The notes under the pieces were generated by a model. That model was not told the origin of the DNA, searched no databases, and saw only the letters and a list, made by a program, of their open reading frames with translations. A program made the position numbers and the translations under genes. Below are positions 26,649 to 33,983 of a stretch of 64,000 nt of DNA, one piece after another. This DNA is from Opitutaceae bacterium (GTDB lineage: Bacteria; Verrucomicrobiota; Verrucomicrobiia; Opitutales; Opitutaceae): NCBI GenBank assembly GCA_041395105.1, contig JAWLBB010000001.1:1054001-1118000 (forward strand). The letters run 5' to 3'. Numbering within the stretch: position 1 is the stretch's first letter; each line of letters begins with the position of its first letter.

Positions 26649-27214
26649 TTTCTGTCTTCCTGGACGCCTTTATCATCAACAACATCGTTCTCGCGATGTT
26701 CTTGGGGATCTGCCCGTTTCTCGGCGTATCCGGAAAAATAAGGACAGCCTGGAACATGGGCCTGGCCGTCATCCTGGTCATGCTGATCAGCTCAGCGAGT
26801 GCTTACGGCATCAATTGGCTGCTTGTTCGCTTCAATCTGGAGTTCCTCCGGCTGATCAGCTACATAGCGGTGATAGCCTCCGCCGTTCAGCTTGTCGAGA
26901 TGGTCATCAAGAGGTTTAGCCCAGCACTGTTTCGGGCACTGGGCATTTTTCTGCCTTTGATCACCACAAATTGCGCGATCCTCGGGATTGCCTTGTTCCA
27001 GACCAACCGTGAATACAACTTCCTGCAAAGCGTGGTTTTCAGTTTGGGAGCGGGATTCGGATTTACCCTTGCTTTGCTTCTGATGGCCGGATTGAGGGAG
27101 AAGCTGGAACTTGCTGATGTTCCCGATCTCAGCACGGGCGCCGCTTTGAGTTTGATGCTGGCGGGTTTGCTTTCACTTGCCTTTATGGGGTTCGCCGGTC
27201 TGGGAGGCAGCTAG
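26630..27214 (+). CDS. rnfA: RnfA/RsxA-like electron transport subunit (NqrE homologue)
   Basis: 194 residues, six membrane helices, close to the family length. The antiparallel partner of RnfE: C28 in NNIVLAMFLGICPFLGVSGK and C115 in LPLITTNCAILGIALFQTNR supply the other two [2Fe-2S] ligands. SLGAGFGFTLALLLMAGLRE is strongly conserved. Strong ribosome site (AGGAGAGGGAGG) directly before the ATG, inside rnfE. It ends the run of plus-strand genes from the Cu-ATPase onward; a structured GC-rich region follows. With RnfE it makes a complete cluster-binding pair lacking the rest of the complex. Confidence 0.93.
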   Translation: MQSGSLISVFLDAFIINNIVLAMFLGICPFLGVSGKIRTAWNMGLAVILVMLISSASAYGINWLLVRFNLEFLRLISYIAVIASAVQLVEMVIKRFSPALFRALGIFLPLITTNCAILGIALFQTNREYNFLQSVVFSLGAGFGFTLALLLMAGLREKLELADVPDLSTGAALSLMLAGLLSLAFMGFAGLGGS

Positions 27215-27401
27215 CCCTGGACCGTCAACGCAGTGGTGAAAAGAGATCGAGATCCGTAGTTGCTCGCTTTAGGCAATGTCGGGAGAAAGGCGCATTCTTC
27301 CTTGAGCGGGTTCCCGCCGCATCTCAAACTACGTCGGGTCAGACAGCTGCGGGTTCTGCAGCGCTCACCGTGTGGGTGCGGTCGCAGGTGGTTTGTCGGA
27401 A

Positions 27402-27462
27402 GCGGCCCGTGTACCGGCACGATTACGCACTTGAGTGCGCCCTCATGCAGAACACGGGCCGC
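27402..27462 (+). terminator. GC-rich nested hairpin after rnfA, possible terminator or structured RNA
   Basis: An 11-bp perfect inverted repeat (GCGGCCCGTGT at 27402 and ACACGGGCCGC at 27452) encloses a second hairpin (GCAC-TTGA-GTGC, 27427-27438). CTTTTG follows on the plus strand. It lies between convergent rnfA and the minus-strand gene ending at 27504. The T-run is short, and the 289-bp gap (27215-27503) is unusually structured (also GCGGGTTCCCGC at about 27307), so an RNA element is possible. Confidence 0.42.
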
Positions 27463-27503
27463 CTTTTGCCATGCGGTTGGATTGAATTCGTTGGGTGATC
27501 TAG

Positions 27504-27881
27504 CTACGATTTGAGTTTCACCATGAACATACACTCCTCGCCAGCTTCATTGACGTAGGAGACCTCAGTATGCGACCCGCTCTTGGATCGGGGACCATGG
27601 CGGACAACTTTGGATTTCATCTTGCAGGAACCGCATGTAATCTCTTCGCCCTCCTTACACAGGTCCATGGCCTGGTCAGTGCTCTCAATTGTCAAAACGG
27701 TTACACTCGAACATTCGGTGCAGACCATGCCGACGGAGTCTCCGGGTTTGAGTTTCGCGAATTCTTCTGTCGTTTGAAGCGGCGGCGCGACGTAGGTTTG
27801 TTTGCTGCGCGGAGCGGCGTTCGTGGTTAGTGCGGACGCGAGCAGAATGCTTGTGAACAGAACGGAGTATACGGATTTCAT
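27504..27881 (-). CDS. Secreted small protein with two Cys pairs
   Basis: 125 residues. Signal peptide MKSVYSVLFTSILLASALTT, cleavage near NAA/PR. The mature part has two Cys pairs, MVCTECSSVT and ITCGSCKMKS, spaced like a zinc-ribbon knuckle pair, plus a late Cys (GEECMFMVKLKS). Probably periplasmic metal or disulphide binding. The start at 27881 is chosen for the signal peptide; the open frame runs on to 27953. It lies upstream of and in the same direction as no other gene, and converges with rnfA. No family recognised. Confidence 0.7.
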   Translation of the reverse strand: MKSVYSVLFTSILLASALTTNAAPRSKQTYVAPPLQTTEEFAKLKPGDSVGMVCTECSSVTVLTIESTDQAMDLCKEGEEITCGSCKMKSKVVRHGPRSKSGSHTEVSYVNEAGEECMFMVKLKS

Positions 27882-27982
27882 TGGTGGTTTTGGCTGAGCT
27901 TCAGTTGAGTGTGGGTCGACCGAAATTGTTCGAACTCGGTTTCGGTCAGACACACTTAAAGAAATGGATGGGCCTAAAATCC

Positions 27983-28987
27983 CTACTCAGGCCCTAGGAC
28001 GGTTGAAGGCGGTTGCGGGGCGGGATTTATCAGGGGATTGTTGAAGTATCGAAAGTAGTCGGAGTCAGCGCCGAGTATGAAAGTGGTTTGATTCTGAAGA
28101 GACCGGGTGTAGCTCTCAAGTGTACGGAAGAATGCGTAGAATTCAGGATCGGCTCCGAATGCCTCGTTGTAGATCCGAGTTGCGAGTGCGTCGGCTTCGC
28201 CCCGAATGACCTCGCCAGCCCTCTTTGCTTCGGAATTGATCTCAGCGAGTAGTCTTTGTGTTTCCCCGTCGATTTCGGCGGCACGGCCTTGGCCTTCTGA
28301 TCGGAATTGCTCAGCGATTCGTTGTCGTTCCGCGATCATCCGTTCGAAGACGCGTTGTTCGACCTCTACGACGTAATCGACACGCTTGATACGGATATCC
28401 ACAAGTTCGATCCCATAGTCAGGCATTTGCTTGCTTGCCTGTATGAGGATGGAGCGAACCAGCTCTTCCCGTCCAGTTTGGACTCTCTGAAGGAGGATTT
28501 CTTCGTCTTCCTCACCGGCTACTTGTGCACGTGCGAGGTCTTCCTCCGAGACATCCCAGTCTTTTGAGCGTACGATTTCAACCAGATCACTTGCAGACAC
28601 ATAGTCGCGAACAATGGAGTCTAGGATATCATTGAGGCGCAGGGTCGCTCTGCTTTCATTTTGTACCCGCTGTAGGAATTTGAGCGGGTCGACGATCTTC
28701 CATCGAGCGGTTGTGTCGACCGAGATGAACTGTTCACCTCTTGTAGGAATCTGATTGGGTTCACCGTCCCATTCCAGAAGACGCTTGTCGAAACGCCGAA
28801 TGTCTTGTATATACGGGGTCTTAAAGTGTAGGCCTGGTGTGGTAATAGGTTCCCCGACTGGAGCGCCGAATTGAACCACAATAACCTGTTCGGCTTCATC
28901 GACGGTGTATAGGGATGCCTTTAAAGTCAGGAAGGCAGTGATGGCAAGAATTCCGCCAATCACGATATAGGTTGTGGATCGGGTCAT
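27983..28987 (-). CDS. hflC: HflC, SPFH-domain modulator of FtsH protease
   Basis: 334 residues: N-terminal anchor helix (TYIVIGGILAITAFLTLKAS), SPFH/band-7 domain (VDEAEQVIVVQFGAPVGEPI, TTPGLHFKTPYIQDIRRFDK), a coiled coil rich in Glu/Arg (RMIAERQRIAEQFRSEGQGR) and the typical end EFYAFFRTLESYTRSL. HflC and HflK form a cage around FtsH at the membrane and limit its proteolysis. Overlaps hflK by 4 bp (ATGA). An insertion around SKDWDVSEEDLARAQVAGEE is longer than in E. coli HflC. Chromosomal paralogues may exist; an island copy suggests membrane-protein quality control under metal stress. Confidence 0.9.
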   Translation of the reverse strand: MTRSTTYIVIGGILAITAFLTLKASLYTVDEAEQVIVVQFGAPVGEPITTPGLHFKTPYIQDIRRFDKRLLEWDGEPNQIPTRGEQFISVDTTARWKIVDPLKFLQRVQNESRATLRLNDILDSIVRDYVSASDLVEIVRSKDWDVSEEDLARAQVAGEEDEEILLQRVQTGREELVRSILIQASKQMPDYGIELVDIRIKRVDYVVEVEQRVFERMIAERQRIAEQFRSEGQGRAAEIDGETQRLLAEINSEAKRAGEVIRGEADALATRIYNEAFGADPEFYAFFRTLESYTRSLQNQTTFILGADSDYFRYFNNPLINPAPQPPSTVLGPE

Positions 28988-29997
28988 CGAGTGGTTTTTG
29001 GGCTGAGAGTTGATGGCGTCGCCCCACCTATATTTAGGAACGGAATCGGTGGAAGTTGCCGGTCGCCAATGAAATAGATGCTTTCGGAGGTGGGGAGAAC
29101 CCGGTCGATCATCTCAAGATAGAGGCGACGGCGAGTCACATCGGGAACTTTGCGGTATTCTGCGAGGATGGCCTCGAACCGGGCTGCTTCGCCGCGTGCT
29201 CCGTTGACTCGCTCAAGCGCATATCCTTGCGCTTCGGCGATTAGCTGTTTCGCTTGGCCCTCTGCGCGCGGTATCACCTGATTCCGCCGCTTTTCAGCTT
29301 CATTGACGAGCCGTTCCCGCTCTTGTTCGGCTTGATTGACTTCATTGAAGGCTGGCTTGACCAACTCAGGGGGCGTCACATCCTGAAGCTCGATCGTGCT
29401 GATTTGTATTCCGACATCAAATCGATCGAGGATCTCTTGCAGTTCAATTCGCGCAGCGGTTGCCACTTCGGCGCGCTTCTCGGTCAGAACGTCGCTTCCA
29501 AGACTGTTTCCCACGATGCGTCTCATCACTGCTTCGGATGTGTCACGAAGGGTCTGGACCGGATCACGAGCACGGTGCAGATATTTGTCTGGATCACCGA
29601 TTCGGAATTGAACAACCCATTCGACATCGATGACCTTGAGGTCTCCCGTGAGCATAAGGGACTCGTCGCGGTTGGAACTGTCCTTTTGATACCGGGTTCG
29701 TTCACCGTCTCCGGTCGTTCGAAACCCGAACTCCTCCTTAAGGACTCGGGCGGTTGGCACGGTTCGAATCCTGTCGATACCAAATGGAATCTTGAAATGG
29801 AGCCCAGGTTCCTTGATTCCGATGACCTTGCCGAATCGTTTCACGACTGCTTCCTCTTCTGGTTGGACGGTATAAAAGCTGCTGTAGGCACCGATCGCGG
29901 CGAGTAGCAGTAGTGGAACAGTTAGAATAAAGCCGCGATTCTTTCGCAGGTTGTCTAGAATCTCTCTGATCTCGGGATTGATGGGTCCTTGGGGCAT
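28984..29997 (-). CDS. hflK: HflK, SPFH-domain modulator of FtsH protease
   Basis: 337 residues: short cytosolic N-terminus, anchor helix (GFILTVPLLLLAAIGAYSSF), SPFH domain (YTVQPEEEAVVKRFGKVIGI, EPGLHFKIPFGIDRIRTVPT), coiled coil with EAEKRRNQVIPRAEGQAKQL, and ERVNGARGEAARFEAILAEY near the end. It heads the minus-strand hflKC pair. The Gly-rich N-terminus common in proteobacterial HflK is missing, so it is on the short side. The upstream gap to 30328 is 330 bp and should hold its promoter. Confidence 0.9.
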   Translation of the reverse strand: MPQGPINPEIREILDNLRKNRGFILTVPLLLLAAIGAYSSFYTVQPEEEAVVKRFGKVIGIKEPGLHFKIPFGIDRIRTVPTARVLKEEFGFRTTGDGERTRYQKDSSNRDESLMLTGDLKVIDVEWVVQFRIGDPDKYLHRARDPVQTLRDTSEAVMRRIVGNSLGSDVLTEKRAEVATAARIELQEILDRFDVGIQISTIELQDVTPPELVKPAFNEVNQAEQERERLVNEAEKRRNQVIPRAEGQAKQLIAEAQGYALERVNGARGEAARFEAILAEYRKVPDVTRRRLYLEMIDRVLPTSESIYFIGDRQLPPIPFLNIGGATPSTLSPKTTR

Positions 29998-30327
29998 GAT
30001 GGGTAGGCGGGATGCTTCCTGTTGTGAACGGCAACGTATTCCTGACCATCTCGTCAGAGTCTATTGGGAGTTGTGGCAGATGGTGTTATCCTAGTTCAAC
30101 GTAATCGGCCCCCCTGATCCCTCGGAAATTCTCTTCGGCATATTCAAGATACGATATAGCAGAAGGTCACCTGTTCCTCCAACCGCAGGCACCAACCCAA
30201 TGTGGCTTTGTGGTGGGGTAACGGCCAGGAGAACGTGATTCAGGAAATTCGTCCATTTGGGCCTCTTTTCTTGAGGGAAAGAGAGTGTGGTAGCGTTAAA
30301 CCGTATGAACCGATTCTAAATCCGCTG
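29998..30327. other. Divergent intergenic region hflK / 30328 gene
   Basis: About 330 bp between the minus-strand hflKC pair and the plus-strand unknown gene. It must contain the promoters of both; no clear consensus promoter was found by eye. If the unknown gene uses the GTG at 30202 the gap shrinks to 204 bp. Confidence 0.4.
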
Positions 30328-30888
30328 ATGAACTTCCCCCACGAGACCAATCCAGAAGACGACTCCCATCAGGTGCGGATTGCCTGCTTGTTTTCAGATG
30401 CCCGTACGTTCTCTTCTGCTGAACGTCAGATTTGTGCTCTCGGTATTCAGATGAAAGGAGCAACTCGGGTGACTACAGAATGGATTCCGGTTGCAGGTCT
30501 AGGCAAACGAACTGGATCACAACCGATCACGAAAGCACTCGCCGAGGCCGACATGCTTTGGATTTCGATTCGGACGGACTCAGAATTGCCACAGCCACTT
30601 ATTGAAGCACTTGCGCTGTGGAACGAAGGAAATCGTGGCAGGACAAGTGCCATAGTCGCGCTGCTTCATATGCCGGTTCGCCAGATGGGTTTCGCCTCGT
30701 CCGTTGAGTTGGAACTGCAGAGTCTTGCCCGAATCCACGTCCGGTCGATCTTCGTACGGAGGCTCGTCGAATCCGGCGCCATTTTCGAAGAGGACCCGAG
30801 ATTCGTATTCCCAACACCGTCTCGCGAGAATCTTTTCCACCGACAGGAGGTCAGAAACCGAACGAGCAGCAACCCTTGTATCGCCTGA
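30328..30888 (+). CDS. Conserved-looking protein of unknown function upstream of PII-NG and cusCBA
   Basis: 187 residues from the ATG at 30328 (the frame is open from a GTG at 30202). No signal peptide or membrane helix. Alternating strands and helices are suggested by VRIACLFSDARTFSSAERQI, EWIPVAGLGKRTGSQPITKA, LAEADMLWISIRTDSELPQP, IEALALWNEGNRGRTSAIVA and LLHMPVRQMGFASSVELELQ, like a Rossmann or receiver-type alpha/beta fold. I do not recognise the family. It ends 26 bp before the PII-NG gene, so it probably belongs to the same metal-efflux operon and may be a signalling partner of it; that is inference. Confidence 0.55.
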   Translation: MNFPHETNPEDDSHQVRIACLFSDARTFSSAERQICALGIQMKGATRVTTEWIPVAGLGKRTGSQPITKALAEADMLWISIRTDSELPQPLIEALALWNEGNRGRTSAIVALLHMPVRQMGFASSVELELQSLARIHVRSIFVRRLVESGAIFEEDPRFVFPTPSRENLFHRQEVRNRTSSNPCIA

Positions 30889-30914
30889 CTCCAATCTGTC
30901 TTCACCGATTCCAC

Positions 30915-31259
30915 ATGAAAGAAATCAAGGCATACATCCGACCCATTGTGATCGAACCTGTTATTCGTGAACTCGAACATGCAGGCGCAAGGGACATGAC
31001 CATCATCCGAGTCGATGCTTTCAGTACGATGTCCGACGGGGCCACGGATCGTGACCATTTCTTTCGAAAGTACTCAAAGAAATATTCGGCCGTGGCGAAG
31101 CTAGAACTTGTATGCCGTAGGGATGATGCACTCAAATTTACCAAAATCATTAAGGACTTGGCACATACGGGCGCCCATGGAGACGGTCGGATTTTTGTAT
31201 CTGACGTCAACCAAGCAATCAACGTCCGATCAGGCGTAGAAGGCCCGGAGGCTCTTTGA
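30915..31259 (+). CDS. PII-NG signalling protein heading the cusCBA operon
   Basis: 114 residues: MKEIKAYIRPIVIEPVIREL, DMTIIRVDAFSTMSDG (T-loop region), YSAVAKLELVCRRDDALKFT, TGAHGDGRIFVSDVNQAINV, RSGVEGPEAL. This matches the PII-NG group consensus (KxELVC, GDGRIFV, RxGxEGxxAL), known for its linkage to CusA-type RND genes. PII proteins are trimeric sensors of nucleotides and 2-oxoglutarate; the PII-NG effector is not known to me. The ATG at 30915 is chosen because MKEIKAYIR is the family start. A paralogue is at 6681. It precedes cusC by 25 bp. Confidence 0.91.
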   Translation: MKEIKAYIRPIVIEPVIRELEHAGARDMTIIRVDAFSTMSDGATDRDHFFRKYSKKYSAVAKLELVCRRDDALKFTKIIKDLAHTGAHGDGRIFVSDVNQAINVRSGVEGPEAL

Positions 31260-31284
31260 TTCACCGTCTTTTGGTTGATTCTTT

Positions 31285-32700
31285 GTGAAGCATACAAATA
31301 GATCCAAAGTCACCACCTCTGTGAGAATTGTCAGATTCGGGAAATTGGGTCCGGGAATGTGGGCCACCGCTATGCTCTTTTCCGTTTTGGGCCTCTCAAC
31401 GCCATTCGCGGCGGTTCTCGACGAGTCGACGGAGGTAGTCTCACAAGGTTCGGATGAAGGGCCGCCTCGCTTACCGGATCTCTCCGCCGCGTCTTCCCTG
31501 GAGGACTACATCGCCTATGCTGCTCTCAACAATCCCGGTCTTGCGGCGGCGTTCAACCGGTGGAAAGCGGCAGTAGAGAAGATTCCCCAGGTCAGGGCCC
31601 TTCCGGATCCGCGGCTGAACTACGGTTACTTCATCCAGGAAGTCGAAACTCGGGTCGGTCCACAGGAGCAACGAATTGGTCTGTCGCAGATGTTCCCCTG
31701 GTTTGGGAAGCTCAAACAACGGGGGAATGTTATGAGTGAGGCCGCAAGTGTCGCCGAAGCGCAGTTTGAGGCGACCAGGCTTCGAATCTTTGACGAAGTG
31801 AAGCGCGCGTACTTCGAACTCTACTACTTGGGGCGAGCGATCGAAATCACCACGGAGAATATCGAACTGGTGTCGTACCTCGAAGAAGTGGCGCGGGTGA
31901 AGTATGAGTCAGGAACAGCTCTTCACGGGGATGTTATAAAGGCCCAGGTCGAACTCGATCAACTACGAGATAGACTTAGCAGTTTTCAAAATGTGGCGAC
32001 CCCGTCGAAGGCGCGGCTCAATAGCCTTCTCAATCGACCTCTGAACTCGGAAGTGTCGTTTCCGATTTATCTGATAGCGGAGTCGATCGGAGGTTCAGCC
32101 GAGGAACTCGCGGAAGTGATGCTCAGAGAAAATCCAGAGCTAAGGGGCCTTGATGCGGCTATGTCGAAGGAGGAACAGGCGATATTGCTGGCAAAAAAAG
32201 ATTACTATCCGGACATCACTGCCGGAATCGACTACGTCTCTACGGGAGCCACCCGAATGCCTGGAGTTGAGGACAGTGGGAAAGATCCCATTATGCTTGG
32301 TCTTTCAATCAATATCCCGATTTGGCGTAAGAAATATGATGCAGGGGTTGCTGAAGCTAGGAGAAATCTGCGGGCTGTTCAGTCAGAACGTCGAAATCGA
32401 CAGAATCAGCTCTCAACCGATCTGGAATTGGTGCTATTTAGGCTGAAAGACGCAGAACGAAAAATCGCTCTATATAGGGATTCGTTGATTCCTAAAGCAG
32501 ACCAGAATCTACGGGTCACCCAACGGGCCTATGAATCGGGCAAGGTTGAATTTCTCTCTCTCATGGATTCTGAGCGTCAGTTGTTAGAGTTTCAGCTGAA
32601 TTTTGAGCGTGCACGAGTGGATCGGGAGGAAGCGATTTCCAGTCTTCAAAGGCTAACCGGGACTGTTGTGGCGCATATCAACAGTCCGAAAACAGATTGA
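31285..32700 (+). CDS. cusC: CusC/TolC-family outer-membrane efflux channel
   Basis: 471 residues, signal peptide (ATAMLFSVLGLSTPFAAVLD), then two OEP repeats: LEDYIAYAALNNPGLAAAFN, the DPRLNYGYFIQEVETRVGPQ segment typical of metal-efflux CusC/CzcC forms, QMFPWFGKLKQRGNVMSEAA, and in the second repeat LGLSINIPIWRKKYDAGVAE and ERQLLEFQLNFERARVDREE. Such proteins make trimeric channels through the outer membrane. GTG start at 31285 without a clear ribosome site, so likely coupled to the upstream PII-NG gene. cusB starts 5 bp after its stop. Confidence 0.92.
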   Translation: MKHTNRSKVTTSVRIVRFGKLGPGMWATAMLFSVLGLSTPFAAVLDESTEVVSQGSDEGPPRLPDLSAASSLEDYIAYAALNNPGLAAAFNRWKAAVEKIPQVRALPDPRLNYGYFIQEVETRVGPQEQRIGLSQMFPWFGKLKQRGNVMSEAASVAEAQFEATRLRIFDEVKRAYFELYYLGRAIEITTENIELVSYLEEVARVKYESGTALHGDVIKAQVELDQLRDRLSSFQNVATPSKARLNSLLNRPLNSEVSFPIYLIAESIGGSAEELAEVMLRENPELRGLDAAMSKEEQAILLAKKDYYPDITAGIDYVSTGATRMPGVEDSGKDPIMLGLSINIPIWRKKYDAGVAEARRNLRAVQSERRNRQNQLSTDLELVLFRLKDAERKIALYRDSLIPKADQNLRVTQRAYESGKVEFLSLMDSERQLLEFQLNFERARVDREEAISSLQRLTGTVVAHINSPKTD

Positions 32701-32705
32701 GGTTC

Positions 32706-33983
32706 ATGAAAACAGAGAAGAATTTTGTTCAGGACGCCAAGCGTTGCCGGGCATTTGCGTTCATCGCTGCACTCTTGGCTTTTGGAGGAATGTACGGTAG
32801 GGCTCAGCACGCCCACAGCCCATCGGCTGGCGAAAAAGACAAGCCAATGGAAATGAACACGATGGGCGTGGAAGCCGGAGCTCCCGGTCACGCGATGGAG
32901 AGTGATCAGCGGTCGGAGAAGGTAGGGGTTCATGGACGAAATCCGGTTGTCCTTGATCAAAGGCAACGGCAATTGATCAATGTCCGGACAACCCCGGCCA
33001 CAATGGGCCCTGCTGTGGTTGAGCTCCGAACGGTCGGAATCATTTCTTACGACCAGACGGCGATTTCAAATGTCAATACTCGGATCATGGGATGGGCGGA
33101 AAAACTCTATGTCGACAAACCTGGTCAGTATGTTCAAGCAGGCGCGCCGCTTATGGATATCTACAGTCCTGAACTCTATTCAGCCCAGTCAGAATACTTG
33201 TTGGCCTATCGTCACTGCGAGCGGCTTGGACATCTTGAGCCGGCGGGAGCCTCCCAGGATCGGTCGGTTGCGTGGCAGCAGAGCATGAAGGATTCGGAAA
33301 CCCTGCTAAATTCAGCGAGAAAGCGATTGAAGCTTTGGGATGTTACAGATGAGGAAATCGACGCCCTGGAGGAGTCGGGTACACCGAGTGACACCGTTCA
33401 ACTGCGGGCACCGGCGACAGGATATGTCATCGAGAAGAACATTGATCCAGCGCAGATGGTCCGACCGGGAATGACCCTCTATCGGATCGCGGATCTTTCC
33501 ACGGTTTGGGTTAATGCGGACATTTATGAGTATGAGTTGCCGCTGGTCGAGGCGGGTCAGAAAGCCGTGGTTACAACCATTGCACAGTCGGGCCGGGCCG
33601 TTCCGGCTACGGTGGACTTCATTTACCCTTACTCTGACAGCCGGACGCGGACCACCCAGGTCCGTCTGGTCATGGACAATTCGGATGGGCGGCTCAAGCC
33701 CGACACCTATGTGAATGTCGAGATCATGATCGACCAGGGAGAACGTCTCTTGATTCCGGATTCTGCGGTCTTTGACACGGGAACCCGGCAATACGTCTTT
33801 ATCGAGGAGTCTGCCGGCTTCTTTGTTCCGCGAGCCGTCGAACTGGGTGCAAAGGTAGGCCGAATGTTTTCCGTTTCTGGAGGCGTAATGCCCGGGGAGT
33901 CGGTGGTCGTGGATGGTAACTTCCTCCTCGACAGCGAAAGTCAATTGAGTGCTTCCGGCAGCGGCGGCTCACATAACCATTGA
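32706..33983 (+). CDS. cusB: CusB-like periplasmic adaptor (HlyD/MFP family)
   Basis: 425 residues. Membrane or signal helix near residues 14-30, then a His/Met-rich leader (RAQHAHSPSAGEKDKPMEMN) like the Cu-binding N-terminus of CusB. Barrel-sandwich and hairpin parts are VNTRIMGWAEKLYVDKPGQY, VQAGAPLMDIYSPELYSAQS, RLKLWDVTDEEIDALEESGT, PATGYVIEKNIDPAQMVRPG and MTLYRIADLSTVWVNADIYE; VVDGNFLLDSESQLSAS is the usual adaptor end, with a His-rich tail (GGSHNH). ATG at 32706 is chosen; a TTG 9 bp upstream also opens the frame. It delivers Cu(I)/Ag(I) to the RND pump and links it with CusC. Confidence 0.92.
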   Translation: MKTEKNFVQDAKRCRAFAFIAALLAFGGMYGRAQHAHSPSAGEKDKPMEMNTMGVEAGAPGHAMESDQRSEKVGVHGRNPVVLDQRQRQLINVRTTPATMGPAVVELRTVGIISYDQTAISNVNTRIMGWAEKLYVDKPGQYVQAGAPLMDIYSPELYSAQSEYLLAYRHCERLGHLEPAGASQDRSVAWQQSMKDSETLLNSARKRLKLWDVTDEEIDALEESGTPSDTVQLRAPATGYVIEKNIDPAQMVRPGMTLYRIADLSTVWVNADIYEYELPLVEAGQKAVVTTIAQSGRAVPATVDFIYPYSDSRTRTTQVRLVMDNSDGRLKPDTYVNVEIMIDQGERLLIPDSAVFDTGTRQYVFIEESAGFFVPRAVELGAKVGRMFSVSGGVMPGESVVVDGNFLLDSESQLSASGSGGSHNH

